The position numbers and the translations under genes are program-made. This document shows positions 36,212 to 45,654 of a DNA stretch of 64,000 nucleotides, in pieces (position 1 is the first letter of the stretch; the number at the start of each line of letters is the position of its first letter). The notes under the pieces are model-generated. The model did no database searches. It was not told where the DNA came from and saw only the letters and a program-made list of their open reading frames with translations. Origin of the DNA: Lacticaseibacillus parakribbianus (GTDB taxonomy: Bacteria > Bacillota > Bacilli > Lactobacillales > Lactobacillaceae); assembly GCF_025490915.1 (NCBI RefSeq), contig NZ_JANQBA010000006.1, positions 118,340 to 182,339 on the forward strand, read 5' to 3'.

Positions 36212-37033
36212 TTGAACATCCTTGAAGAGATCGAAAAGAGCTACAATTCGTTTGCACCGAAGGAACGCACGATTGCCATGTTCATCATCCACAATCCGAA
36301 GCTCGTTCAATCCATGACCATCACGGACCTAGCCGCTCGCGCTCACTCGTCCATCGCCTCAGTCACCCGCTTCTGCAAAAAAATGAAGTGTGCCAACTAC
36401 GCCGATTTCAAGATCAAGCTGGCCGTGTCGACCGCCAATGGCGATGCGGCGAAGCAGAAAGATCCCAGCCACACCACCCTGACGCAGGTCAACGAGTTCT
36501 ATAAAAAAGTGGTGCAACACACCATCAGCTCCGTCGACGAATCCGTCATTTTGCACGTCACCTCGCTAATTGCCAACGCCAAGCGCGTCTACGTCTTCGG
36601 CATCGGCAGCTCGGGGCTCACCGCCCTGGAACTGCAGTCGCGCCTGTCACGAATGGGCATCGTCGCCTTCGCCTGCACGGACGGCGACGCAATGCGCATC
36701 GCCACCGCGCTGCTGGGTCAAGACGACTTAATCATCAGTATTTCTAACTCGGGGAACACCCCTGAGATCATCCAAAGCGTCAAGATTGCGCGGAAAAACC
36801 ACGTTCAGATCGTGTCATTCACCAGCTTCTCTCAAAGTCCCTTGACCGAGCTCAGCGACTACACCGTGTTGGTCTACAACTCCCTGTTTTTGGACAACGA
36901 GTCATTCATCAACACGCAATTCTCCCTACTTTACGTCGTCGATGTGCTGTCGGTTTACCTGCTCGAGGATCCCCAATACTCTGAAAACATGCGCCTGACC
37001 ATCGAGGCGGTGCATGAACCCAAATCGCTGTAA
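36212..37033 (+). CDS. MurR/RpiR-family regulator
   Basis: I place the start at a TTG at 36212 (LNILEEIEKSYNSF), with GAGGG 6-7 nt upstream, giving 273 residues, the usual RpiR length; the open frame extends to 36134. N-terminal HTH (ITDLAARAHSSIASVTRFCKKM) and a SIS sugar-phosphate domain (VYVFGIGSSGLTALELQSRLSRMG, ISISNSGNTPEIIQS). Such proteins sense amino-sugar phosphates. It probably controls the divergent nan/glycan promoters through the shared 15-nt motif. Confidence 0.88.
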   Translation: MNILEEIEKSYNSFAPKERTIAMFIIHNPKLVQSMTITDLAARAHSSIASVTRFCKKMKCANYADFKIKLAVSTANGDAAKQKDPSHTTLTQVNEFYKKVVQHTISSVDESVILHVTSLIANAKRVYVFGIGSSGLTALELQSRLSRMGIVAFACTDGDAMRIATALLGQDDLIISISNSGNTPEIIQSVKIARKNHVQIVSFTSFSQSPLTELSDYTVLVYNSLFLDNESFINTQFSLLYVVDVLSVYLLEDPQYSENMRLTIEAVHEPKSL

Positions 37034-37059
37034 CAACGTCAATCATTCAGGAGGCAATC

Positions 37060-37746
37060 ATGTCAATCCAGATTTTCGGTCACCGCGGGTATCCCGCCCG
37101 TTTTCCTGAAAACAGTCTGGCCGGGTTCCGCTACGCCGTAAGCCACGGCATCGACGGCGTCGAAACCGACGTTCACCGCACCGCCGATGGCGAGCTGGTA
37201 ATCATGCACGACGAGTGGATCGATCGCACCAGCTCGGGCCACGGTGCCATCAAGGACTACACCCTGGCGCAGCTGCGCGAGTTCCACTTGGCCAACGGTG
37301 AGCCGATTCCGACGTTCAAGGCCTTTCTGGCGGCCGTCGCCGATTCCTCGGCGCTTTTGGACATCGAGTTCAAAACCACCCGCTACCGCTACGAAGGCCT
37401 GGAAGCCCAAGTGCAGGCACTAGTCGAGCAGTACGGCGTCGCGGCGCGAACCGTCTACTGCTCGTTCAACCCGGACAGCCTGGTCGCCATTCACGCGATT
37501 GCGCCGCAGATGCAGCGCTGCTTCTTGACGGAAGGCACGGTGCTGCCGAGCTGGGGCACCATCGGTCCGCTGACCGACGTGCTGCACCCCGACCGCTACT
37601 TTGACGACCTCGACTTACCGCAGCGCGTCTGGACCATCGATGACCCGTGGCAGATGCGCCGGCTCAGCCTCCTGCCGAATGTCACCGGGCTAATCACCAA
37701 CCACTTCGAGGAGGCCCAGGAAATTCTGCGACTCGAATCCAGATAA
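37060..37746 (+). CDS. glycerophosphodiester phosphodiesterase
   Basis: A 228-residue GDPD-family barrel without signal peptide. The signature is IFGHRGYPARFPENSLAGF (residues 4-22, with HR and the EN pair), then GVETDVHRTADGELVIMHDEWIDRTSSG, carrying the metal and catalytic residues. It hydrolyses glycerophosphodiesters to glycerol-3-P and an alcohol. Its place after nanE and the regulator gene is unexplained; it may process a glycerophospho-linked sugar. Confidence 0.93.
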   Translation: MSIQIFGHRGYPARFPENSLAGFRYAVSHGIDGVETDVHRTADGELVIMHDEWIDRTSSGHGAIKDYTLAQLREFHLANGEPIPTFKAFLAAVADSSALLDIEFKTTRYRYEGLEAQVQALVEQYGVAARTVYCSFNPDSLVAIHAIAPQMQRCFLTEGTVLPSWGTIGPLTDVLHPDRYFDDLDLPQRVWTIDDPWQMRRLSLLPNVTGLITNHFEEAQEILRLESR

Positions 37747-37764
37747 TCTATTCTTGCTCGAGAA

Positions 37765-37806
37765 TACATCAAAGGCCCGATTCATTTGAACCGGGCCTTT
37801 GATGTA
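37765..37806. terminator. bidirectional hairpin after the phosphodiesterase gene
   Basis: TACATCAAAGGCCCG pairs perfectly with CGGGCCTTTGATGTA. It separates the GC-rich rightward unit from the AT-rich leftward LplABC-like operon. There is no long T-run. Confidence 0.75.
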
Positions 37807-37822
37807 CATTGAATTAAACTGG

Positions 37823-38449
37823 CTAAGACTCTAATTTTCGATAGACCTTTTGATAAATGATCCCCGTCAACCATGCCGCCGCACCGGCCGCACCGAAAGT
37901 ATAACCGAACAAAACAGTCACAACGCCTGGAACGCCAGCCATGAGAACTAGGTAGACAGGTAATCCATTCACAAGGAGCAGAAGTAGCGCCGCAGCCGGG
38001 TGTTGGACTAAAATCACCAACGCATTACGCCATATTTGCTTAACGTTACCCTGATACCTTGCCTGGTACAAACAAGCGCATTGACACAGGGCAAACAGTC
38101 CCGGAATACCTATGCACAGTGTGACCAGATACAACGGCCGCACCATGATGGGTACGATTGCCATGCTGGCAACGCTGCCCATTAACGCAACTACACCTAT
38201 TACCTGAAGAATAGACGGAACCACTGCTTGCCGCGCATTGCTTCGAAAGTAATGCCAGAAAAGTGAGAACACATGACCTCCCCGCTCACGGCGGCAATAC
38301 TGAGCAACATTGGCCCCTGCGATTTGACCAGCAGAAATCGTGACGATAGGGACGCTTGCGATCAAGACAAGTAGATTTATGATGAGTAAATTCGTTAAGT
38401 TTTCCAAGACTCGAATTGTCTTACTATTGTAGCCTAACAGGCGTTGCAT
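37823..38449 (-). CDS. DUF624 (YesL-like) membrane protein, second
   Basis: About 208 residues from the ATG at 38449 (MQRLLGYNSKTIRVLENL), with AGGGGG upstream. Five or six hydrophobic segments (LLIINLLVLIASVPIVTISAG, VVALMGSVASMAIVPIMV, LVTLCIGIPGLFALCQC). The family accompanies LplABC-type importers. It is the last gene of this AT-rich operon; the one at 31183 holds the equivalent place after the other transporter. Confidence 0.85.
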   Translation of the reverse strand: MQRLLGYNSKTIRVLENLTNLLIINLLVLIASVPIVTISAGQIAGANVAQYCRRERGGHVFSLFWHYFRSNARQAVVPSILQVIGVVALMGSVASMAIVPIMVRPLYLVTLCIGIPGLFALCQCACLYQARYQGNVKQIWRNALVILVQHPAAALLLLLVNGLPVYLVLMAGVPGVVTVLFGYTFGAAGAAAWLTGIIYQKVYRKLES

Positions 38450-38483
38450 CTCATATCCCCCTGGCAAATGAATTTGGCCGCAG

Positions 38484-39389
38484 TTATTCCTTCAGAGAAC
38501 CGAGCATTACTCCCTTGTTAAAGTACTTCTGAAGAAATGGATATAGCAACATAATCGGAAGCGTCGAAACCACGATAGAGGCATACTTCATCATTTCGGC
38601 TAGCTGTTGCAGTTCTGCTCCTAATTGACCGGTCGAATTCGCCGAAATCTGCTGATTGGTAATCAGAATTTGTCGCAGGATCAGCTGAAGGGGCTGTAAC
38701 TTCTCATCTTGCAAATAAATCAAAGCGTTAAACCATTGGTTCCAGATGCCGACCGCTGTCCAAAGTCCCAGAACAGCGATGATTGCCTTGGATAAGGGAA
38801 TCACCATTTCGAAAAAGTACCTAAACGTGCCGGCGCCATCTATCTGCGCAGCCTCCCATAGACCTTCCGGCATACTTTGTTTGAAGAAAGTTCTAGCCAC
38901 AATGATGTTGTACGAAGAAACAGAGAATGGAATAATCATCACCCAAAAGTTGTTCAGCAATCCGACATTTTTGACAACCATGTACGTTGGAATGAGGCCA
39001 CCGCCGACAAACATCGGAATTACATAGAGAATCGAGAGCCATTTCTTCCCGAGTAAGTCCTTCCGGGATAGTGCATACCCCGCTGGAAGATTGACGATAA
39101 GGGAAAAGGCTGTGCCGAGAATTGTATACACAATCGTGTTAAAGTAGCTCCGCCAAATCGTATCGCGATCAAACAGCGTCTTGTATCCTTTTAATGTCCA
39201 GCGTGTAGGCCATAGAAATACCTCCCCGTTAGCAACGTCAGAAGGATTGCTGAAGGATGCAATGAGAACAAACCACATCGGGTAAAGAACCGCTACAATC
39301 ATAAGAATGGCCAAAATGTATATCGCAACTTTGAACACTTGATCACGTTTTGATAAACGGACCACTGCAGATTTTCTTTTTTTAAACAT
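38484..39389 (-). CDS. carbohydrate ABC transporter permease (LplC type)
   Basis: A 301-residue permease with six hydrophobic segments and the EAA loop EGLWEAAQIDGAGTFRYFFEMVIPLSKA. Ends with QKYFNKGVMLGSLKE, the typical C-terminus of LplC/YtcP subunits. It pairs with the 319-residue permease encoded 11 bp upstream. Confidence 0.94.
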   Translation of the reverse strand: MFKKRKSAVVRLSKRDQVFKVAIYILAILMIVAVLYPMWFVLIASFSNPSDVANGEVFLWPTRWTLKGYKTLFDRDTIWRSYFNTIVYTILGTAFSLIVNLPAGYALSRKDLLGKKWLSILYVIPMFVGGGLIPTYMVVKNVGLLNNFWVMIIPFSVSSYNIIVARTFFKQSMPEGLWEAAQIDGAGTFRYFFEMVIPLSKAIIAVLGLWTAVGIWNQWFNALIYLQDEKLQPLQLILRQILITNQQISANSTGQLGAELQQLAEMMKYASIVVSTLPIMLLYPFLQKYFNKGVMLGSLKE

Positions 39390-39400
39390 GGCACGTCCTC

Positions 39401-40360
39401 CTAAAACAGACCTGTGTTCGTCAATTTCTTGGACAGCCAGTTGACGGCAATCAAGAGCGTCCCGTTAATTAGCGTGTTGAAGAGACCGATAGCTGTCGAA
39501 AGACTGTATTGCGAATCCTGAAGACCGATCTTATATACATATGTCGAAATAATCTCGCTATGAGACAAATTCAAGGAGTTTTGGAGGAGTAAGACTTTCT
39601 CAAAGCCGACATTCAAGAGGTTGCCCACACTCATAATCAGTAGAATCATCATGGTAGGCAGAATTAGTGGCAAGTCAATTCGAACGATTTTCTGCCAGAC
39701 CGTCGCACCGTCCATCGTTGCGGCTTCATAGTACGTCGGATCAATTGCAGAAAGCGCCGCGATATAGATAATACTGTTCCAACCCACATGCTGCCAAACG
39801 TCACTCCACACATAAACATGTGCGAAGTTGCTGGCGTTAGACATAATGTCGGGAAGCTTCACCCCAAAAAGGTGAAGAAAATTTGCAAGGAGTCCCGTCT
39901 GTGGAGACAAGAACAGCAAAATCATCCCGCACATGACCATTGTACTGATGAAGTGTGGGAGATATGTCACTACCTGGAAAACCTTCTTGAATCCTTCACG
40001 ACGAATCTGGTTACACATAATAGCGAGTGCAACCGGCAATGGAGTGTTGACAATCAGGCTATATACGCTCAGTACTAGAGTATTTTTAATCGTAAGCAGA
40101 AATTGATATGAGTTGAAGTACTGTTTGAAATTGTCCAGCCCGACAAACGGACTACCAGAGATTCCTAGAATCGGTGAATAGTCTTGAAAGGCCATTATCA
40201 GGCCATAAATTGGAAAATAGGCAAATATGACAAGCAGAATAAGTGAAGGCAGCAGTAGTACGTATAGGGGTAAGCTTGTTTTGAACTTCCTTCTGATTTC
40301 CCGTGTTCGTAGATCCCTACTAGTGGGAATATTGGTCGATATCTCCGTTCTGACATCCAT
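39401..40360 (-). CDS. sugar ABC transporter permease (LplB type)
   Basis: Start at 40360 (MDVRTEISTNIPTS) behind AAGGAGGAAG; 319 residues. Six hydrophobic segments, the LplB signature YFPIYGLIMAFQDYSP and the EAA loop PTYYEAATMDGATVWQKIVRIDLPLI. LplABC-type importers usually take up plant or host poly- or oligosaccharides. The 204 bp to the binding-protein stop hold no gene. Confidence 0.94.
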   Translation of the reverse strand: MDVRTEISTNIPTSRDLRTREIRRKFKTSLPLYVLLLPSLILLVIFAYFPIYGLIMAFQDYSPILGISGSPFVGLDNFKQYFNSYQFLLTIKNTLVLSVYSLIVNTPLPVALAIMCNQIRREGFKKVFQVVTYLPHFISTMVMCGMILLFLSPQTGLLANFLHLFGVKLPDIMSNASNFAHVYVWSDVWQHVGWNSIIYIAALSAIDPTYYEAATMDGATVWQKIVRIDLPLILPTMMILLIMSVGNLLNVGFEKVLLLQNSLNLSHSEIISTYVYKIGLQDSQYSLSTAIGLFNTLINGTLLIAVNWLSKKLTNTGLF

Positions 40361-40564
40361 TAGACTTCCTCCTTTTTCGCCACACAACCCAGCATACGGC
40401 CGCAAATTCTAGTAATAACTAACCCTATTTCAGACAAATAATGCCTCCGCCATTACCATAATCTGCAAGGAAACGACCAAGAAACTCGATTCACATACAG
40501 CCTCTGGCAATACGGAAGCATTACGCGTCCAGAAATTCATTCCGAATATTACAATTTTTTAAGG

Positions 40565-42130
40565 TTACTTCAGGTTATCTTGCCACCGCGCATACGCCGC
40601 ATTTTGAATCTTCATAAACTCGGAAAGTCCCATTGCATTGAGCTGTTTTTTGTAGTTATTCCAATCTTTTTCAACGCCACCCTTAGTGATCCATTGCGCT
40701 CGCTTCTGCGTCACAAACGTATTAATATCAGTTGTCAGTTTGGCGGAAGTCTTTAATTCCTCAGGGGTATACATAACATTAGGAAAACCAGGAAGCGCGT
40801 ATTTACGATACTTTTTATCAATTGAAAGTTTGGCGTAATCACTATTTGCCTTGTCGAATACCAGTCGCTTCTCGAAATCTGGTTGCATGTACTTCATTCC
40901 GTTATCTCGAAGCGCATTTTTCCATGCAAACATATCTGAGGAGCCGGTCTTCGGTTGTAGAACCTGAATATCGCCGTTCGCAAGTTTCTTTGTCCCAACA
41001 CCAAATGAACCATACATGGTTTGGGCCGTGGCATCGTTTGTATAGAACGCGTCTGCCCACTTCATCAACTTTTTAATGTTCTTTTTCGTTGTACCTTTGG
41101 TGACAACTAACTCATTTCGATTATAATTCAGCCGAGTTGGATCCGAGTTTACGTATCGTCCGCCATCTTCGCCAACCAATGGTGGTAGTGCCTCGTATTG
41201 ATCAGCATTAACCCCAAATTCAGCATCTGCTGTCCACATAACTGCCGCACCATAAATTGGTGTTTTGCTCTGCTTTTTCGCGGTTACTTGAGCGCCGTCT
41301 GCAGTAAAGAATTGAGGATCAATCAGCCCCTCTTTATATGCACTGTGCATTGCCTCAATAGCCGCCTTATAGCGATCCGTTGTGGCCTGAAAAATCGGTT
41401 TGTCATTGTCCATCACAATGTTATCGGCAATGCCGCCACCAAACGGAGAGAAAATCTTGAATGGAAGCACAAAATTCAAAAGAATCTCGGAAGACATACC
41501 TGAAGACCCACCGCCATACGGGATTTCATCCTTTTTACCGTTACCATTTGGATCTCCATCACGGAAGGCCCGCAGTACCTCAATAAACTCCTTATAAGTG
41601 GTTGGCATCTTCATTCCGAGTTTATCAATCCATTTTTTATTAATGAAGATTTGATTCCCGACCAGAGGACGTGGCGCCAACTTATTAGGCAATGAGTAGA
41701 TGTGTCCATCGGTCGAGGTACACATTGCCTTTAACGTCGGATCTTCCTTAAAGGCTTTTTGAAGATTTGGCATGTCCTTGATATAATCATCAAGAACAAC
41801 AAAGGCGGCTTTGTTCTTCTCGACATCTTGATCAGTTAACGTTGCATGTCCCAAAAAGGCATCTGGAAGTTTACCGGAAGACAATGTGACAGATTTTTTA
41901 TCTCCCCAGTCAGACCCTATGACCACATCCCACTTGAGCTTAATTCCTGCCTTCTTCGCGGCCTTAGCCACGAACCCTTTTTGAAAAGCGTCGCCCCAGT
42001 CCTGATTTCGCGCGGTTAAAATTGTAAAAGTGTTTTTGTCACCAGTTTTCTCGTTCTGGCTACTCTTTCCACACCCGGCTAAGACAAGTACTCCAAGTGC
42101 TGCTGCACAAAACATGATTTTTCGATTCAT
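40565..42130 (-). CDS. LplA-type extracellular solute-binding lipoprotein
   Basis: A 521-residue large solute-binding protein with lipobox LVLAGC (Cys20). Characteristic length for LplA/YtcQ. Segments FTILTARNQDWGD, GDPNGNGKKDEIPYGGG (a calcium-loop-like stretch seen in this group) and QTMYGSFGVGTKK. First gene of the AT-rich transporter operon. Codon use is AT-richer than in the flanking genes, pointing to horizontal acquisition of the block. Confidence 0.93.
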   Translation of the reverse strand: MNRKIMFCAAALGVLVLAGCGKSSQNEKTGDKNTFTILTARNQDWGDAFQKGFVAKAAKKAGIKLKWDVVIGSDWGDKKSVTLSSGKLPDAFLGHATLTDQDVEKNKAAFVVLDDYIKDMPNLQKAFKEDPTLKAMCTSTDGHIYSLPNKLAPRPLVGNQIFINKKWIDKLGMKMPTTYKEFIEVLRAFRDGDPNGNGKKDEIPYGGGSSGMSSEILLNFVLPFKIFSPFGGGIADNIVMDNDKPIFQATTDRYKAAIEAMHSAYKEGLIDPQFFTADGAQVTAKKQSKTPIYGAAVMWTADAEFGVNADQYEALPPLVGEDGGRYVNSDPTRLNYNRNELVVTKGTTKKNIKKLMKWADAFYTNDATAQTMYGSFGVGTKKLANGDIQVLQPKTGSSDMFAWKNALRDNGMKYMQPDFEKRLVFDKANSDYAKLSIDKKYRKYALPGFPNVMYTPEELKTSAKLTTDINTFVTQKRAQWITKGGVEKDWNNYKKQLNAMGLSEFMKIQNAAYARWQDNLK

Positions 42131-42245
42131 TTTGTCCCCTCCAGCAGTATTCTCTGTTCACGCCTACAGAATTTAAATTCCCGCGGTTTCTTCTGTATGC
42201 GCTTACTATAACTTCTAACTGTCATGTTAAAATCTCGAAATCAGC

Positions 42246-43103
42246 TCATTTATTCTCAATTTTTAGTCTTCGAAACTTGAGGGGCGGGTATCCGGTTTCT
42301 TGCCTAAAAACTCGATAAAAAGTTTGCAAACTGGAAAAACCTGCTCGCATTGCTACCACATCGATTGCCTGAGAAGAACAGCTCAACAGATACTTAGCCA
42401 TATTAACCCGATACATCGTCAAATACCGGGTAAAAGTTAAACCTGTTGTCTGCTTAAATCGCCGAGAGAAATACTCAGCAGAGTACCCTGCTGCATTTGA
42501 TACTTGACGTAGTGTGACATTTTCTGCGTAATGTGCCTGTATATATTGCATCGCCTCTTGAACCAAAGCGAGTGACTCAGTCGCATCTCTAACTTTTGCG
42601 GCATTAGAGACGCTGTAATCAGTTGGAGCTCCTACGACTAGGCACTCAAATAGTTGAATATAGTTCGAAAAGAGAATCAGGCGGTCAGCGGACTGGGTTT
42701 GTGCATCTCTGAGACGATCAAGAATCAGTCGAAATTTCTGTGCCTCTACAGCTGACCAGTTCACGCTATACGAATTTCGTGTTGCAAAGACATCTGTAAC
42801 TGCTGCAAATGAGTAACCAGTTTGTGGAGAAGCAAAGAGACTTGGATGTATCCAGAATACTAATCGTTTCGACTTCTTGGCAGGCAAAAAATAATGTGAG
42901 ACGGCTGATGAAATGATATAGAATTCACCATTCGCGATTTCAACCACTCCAGATTCAAGTCCCAACGGTACAACTCCGCTCAGCGCATAAATAATCTCAA
43001 TCTCAATATGCCAATGCGGAGCGATTGCTGAATCGCCTGTGCCATCAAAGACCTTAACTGGAAAACTGGGATCTAGCCCGGGAATTTCAACGTAGCTTGA
43101 CAT
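42246..43103 (-). CDS. AraC-family regulator
   Basis: A 285-residue protein from the ATG at 43103 (MSSYVEIPGLDPSF) with AAGGTGG upstream. Cupin sensor half (APHWHIEIEIIYALSGVVPL, residues about 28-50) and C-terminal double HTH (VTLRQVSNAAGYSAEYFSRRFKQTTGLTF, AIDVVAMRAGFSSLQTFYRVFRQETG). Located just upstream of the LplABC-like genes on the same strand and with the same low GC, so it is probably their activator. The 232 bp upstream (43104-43335) are AT-rich without a gene. Confidence 0.92.
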   Translation of the reverse strand: MSSYVEIPGLDPSFPVKVFDGTGDSAIAPHWHIEIEIIYALSGVVPLGLESGVVEIANGEFYIISSAVSHYFLPAKKSKRLVFWIHPSLFASPQTGYSFAAVTDVFATRNSYSVNWSAVEAQKFRLILDRLRDAQTQSADRLILFSNYIQLFECLVVGAPTDYSVSNAAKVRDATESLALVQEAMQYIQAHYAENVTLRQVSNAAGYSAEYFSRRFKQTTGLTFTRYLTMYRVNMAKYLLSCSSQAIDVVAMRAGFSSLQTFYRVFRQETGYPPLKFRRLKIENK

Positions 43104-43335
43104 ATACAAACCACCTTCGATTCATTGTTAAGTTGACACGTCATCTGTTGTAATCGCTTCATTTCGTATTCACTATATATGCAAAGATTGAGTCTAAACT
43201 CTCAGTTCATGACCTTTTAGGTTCAAAACTTGTCACAGAGAATCTCATCCCACTTATTAGAGATGATTTGTAATTTCTCTGTTCGAAACCGCTCAGTCAG
43301 TCCTTTACACCTCAAAAAGTAGGCATGCTTACTGC

Positions 43336-43373
43336 AAAAAAAAGTCGGATGACTCTGATTGAGTCATCCGACG
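43336..43373 (-). terminator. rho-independent terminator of the Gfo/Idh gene
   Basis: GTCGGATGACTC and GAGTCATCCGAC form a perfect 12-bp stem, followed on the minus strand by eight T. It also marks the right edge of the AT-rich block. Confidence 0.93.
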
Positions 43374-43413
43374 CTTCAAACCGCATGTGATGAATACCTG
43401 CGTCAAGAGAAGG

Positions 43414-44454
43414 CTACAGTGTCACGGCCGCCACCGCACCACCGTCATCCGCCGAGCGAACCTCGGCCTCGGCGATCTGGATGGTTGTCATGGTCGAACT
43501 CAGCGGCAGCCGCTCCTGCGGGTCGCGGTCGTTTTGGACGCAGTCGATGAAGAAGCGGATCTCGTTGTAGTAGCCATCGTTTTCGTCAAGCGCCGGCTCG
43601 AAGCTGGCGGCGCCGTACGGAAAATCGGTCACCTTGCCGTTCTCGTAGCGGATGGACCCGTGCTCGAAGTCGACGCGGAAGCGCATCTCGAAGCCGTAGT
43701 CGTCGGAGTTGATGGTCCAGTTGTCCGAGGCCTGAATCACGCCGCCGGTCGGGTAGATGTAGTTGGTGCTGACGGCATCGTAGCCACTGGTTTCAATCAC
43801 GTTTTGGCCGCTGGTCGCGACCTTGGCCGGAATGCCGAACAGCCAGTTAATCGTGTCGACGTCGTGAATGTGCTGGTCCAGCAGGCAGCCGCCGGCCAGC
43901 TCCTTTTGCATCATCCAGTTGTTCCAGGACCACCGCGGGGTCGTGCCACCGCGATAAAACGATGCGTTGACAACGCTGCCGTAGTGGCCGGAGTCAACCG
44001 CCTCTTTGACGTAAGCGTAGGCCGGATGGAAGCGTAGACACTGCGCGACCATCACCTTTTTGCCCGTTTCCTCGGCCGCCGCAATCATTTTGGCGCAGTC
44101 GGCGCTTGAGATCGCCATCGGTTTTTCGCTCAGCACGTTGACGCCGAGGCGCATCGCCTGAACCGCTAATGGGCTGTGGGTGTAAGTCGGGGTGACGAGG
44201 TCGACGTAATCGAGGTCTTCATGCGCAATCATGTCGGCCATGTCGGCGTAAAAATTGAACTGCGAAAAGTCGACGTCGCCGGCCACGCCGACCGGCAGAT
44301 TGCCGGCGACCAGGGCCCCCTTGCGCTTCTTGGGATCCACGTCGCAAATCGCAACCAGCTTCACATCCACGCCTTCTTCTTGCAGGCGCAGGTAGTTCCT
44401 CAGGTGGCCGTTACCCATGAAGCCCAGGCCGACCAGTCCCACTTTAATCGTCAT
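43414..44454 (-). CDS. Gfo/Idh/MocA family oxidoreductase
   Basis: 346 residues from the ATG at 44454 (MTIKVGLVGLGFMGNGHL) behind GAAGGAGGA. Rossmann loop GLVGLGFMG, signature VLSEKPMAISSADC (about 95-108) and GGCLLDQHIHDVDTINWLFG. Divergent from a sugar epimerase gene at 44662; shared control through the cre-like site between them is likely. GC-rich again, unlike the preceding block. Confidence 0.92.
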   Translation of the reverse strand: MTIKVGLVGLGFMGNGHLRNYLRLQEEGVDVKLVAICDVDPKKRKGALVAGNLPVGVAGDVDFSQFNFYADMADMIAHEDLDYVDLVTPTYTHSPLAVQAMRLGVNVLSEKPMAISSADCAKMIAAAEETGKKVMVAQCLRFHPAYAYVKEAVDSGHYGSVVNASFYRGGTTPRWSWNNWMMQKELAGGCLLDQHIHDVDTINWLFGIPAKVATSGQNVIETSGYDAVSTNYIYPTGGVIQASDNWTINSDDYGFEMRFRVDFEHGSIRYENGKVTDFPYGAASFEPALDENDGYYNEIRFFIDCVQNDRDPQERLPLSSTMTTIQIAEAEVRSADDGGAVAAVTL

Positions 44455-44495
44455 AATAATCCTCCTTCGAGTCTGGAATACCTGTAGAATACCCG

Positions 44496-44511
44496 CAAAA
44501 GCGCTTGCAAA
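44496..44511. promoter_or_regulatory. cre-like catabolite control site
   Basis: Read on the minus strand, TTGCAAGCGCTTTTGC fits the CcpA-box pattern TGNAANCGNWNNCA at nearly every fixed position. It lies between the divergent Gfo/Idh and epimerase genes. A second, weaker match (CATACGCTTACAC) is near 44558-44574. Confidence 0.55.
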
Positions 44512-44661
44512 ATGCCGCAATCGGCTAGGAAATGTCTGATATCGGCCACACCGTTGCGCATACGCTTACACCGGCTCGTTGAGCGTCCATAATGGGCGTG
44601 ACGGATGCGGCTAAGTCCTGGCGCCGCATCCCCGAACCAGACCCGAACAAGGAGGACTAAC

Positions 44662-45501
44662 ATGGTAACCATTGGACTAAACACGGGCTGTGCCCCGACC
44701 GACATGCCGCTGGCGACGATTTTCACCCGGGCCAAGGCGGCCGGGTACGACCACCTGGAGCTGGACATGGTGGCGGCGACGCCCCAGGCCCAGGCGCTGG
44801 GGCTGTTGACGGAGGCGGTCAGCGACGCGGCGCTGGCTCAGATGGCCGCGCTGAGTCGCGACGCGGGACTGGCGGTGTCGAGCGTCTCGACCGGGCTGCA
44901 CTGGCAGGCCGTTTTGAGCAGTCCGGACGCGGCGGTTCGGGCCCGGGGTATCGCGGTGGCCAAGCGCATGATCGACGCGGCTCAGGCGGTCGGCGGCGAC
45001 ACGGTGTTGATTGTGCCGGCGGTGATTGACGCCGCCACGGACTACCAAGCCGCCTACGACCGGGCCCAGGCCTCGCTTACGGCGATTGGCGACTACGCCA
45101 GCGGCACCGGCGTGGCCGTCGGGGTGGAAAACGTGTGGAACAACTTCCTGATGACGCCGCTGGCCATGCGGCGGTTCATCACCGAGCTCAACCACCCGGC
45201 CATCGGTGCGTATTTCGACGTCGGCAACGTGCTGCAGTGCGGCTTCCCCGAGCAGTGGTTGCACGTTTTGGCCGAGCTGGTGCTGAAGGTCCACGTGAAG
45301 GACTTCCGCACAAGCATCGGCAACATCCAGGGCTTCGTGCCGCTTTTGGCCGGCGACGTGAACTGGCCGGCGGTGATGGCGGCGCTGCGAGACATCGGCT
45401 ACACCGGCGCTGTCACCGCCGAAGTGCCCCCTTACCGCTACTGCGCCGATCAGGCCATCGACGACACCGCCAACGCGCTGCGGCGGATTCAGGCGCTTTA
45501 G
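44662..45501 (+). CDS. sugar phosphate isomerase/epimerase
   Basis: 279 residues from the ATG at 44662 (MVTIGLNTGCAPTDM) with CAAGGAGGA upstream. AP endonuclease-2-type barrel with VAVGVENVWNNFLM (metal Glu), IGAYFDVGNVLQCG (Asp), VLKVHVKDF (His) and AVTAEVPPY (Glu). Probably works with the divergent Gfo/Idh enzyme on a sugar or inositol derivative. After the stop, ACCGGTGCCGC units repeat and a CCACCGGT/ACCGGTGG hairpin may terminate. Confidence 0.9.
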   Translation: MVTIGLNTGCAPTDMPLATIFTRAKAAGYDHLELDMVAATPQAQALGLLTEAVSDAALAQMAALSRDAGLAVSSVSTGLHWQAVLSSPDAAVRARGIAVAKRMIDAAQAVGGDTVLIVPAVIDAATDYQAAYDRAQASLTAIGDYASGTGVAVGVENVWNNFLMTPLAMRRFITELNHPAIGAYFDVGNVLQCGFPEQWLHVLAELVLKVHVKDFRTSIGNIQGFVPLLAGDVNWPAVMAALRDIGYTGAVTAEVPPYRYCADQAIDDTANALRRIQAL

Positions 45502-45654
45502 CGACCGGTGCCGCGCATCCCCACCGGTGCCGCATATCCTACCGGTGGGGTGACACCCCCCAGCTTCACCGCGCGGCCGCCACGCTTTCGTGGTAACATG
45601 GCTTTGGAAGCAGTTGCTACTCGCTGACAAATCCAGATAGATCGGAAGCGCGAC

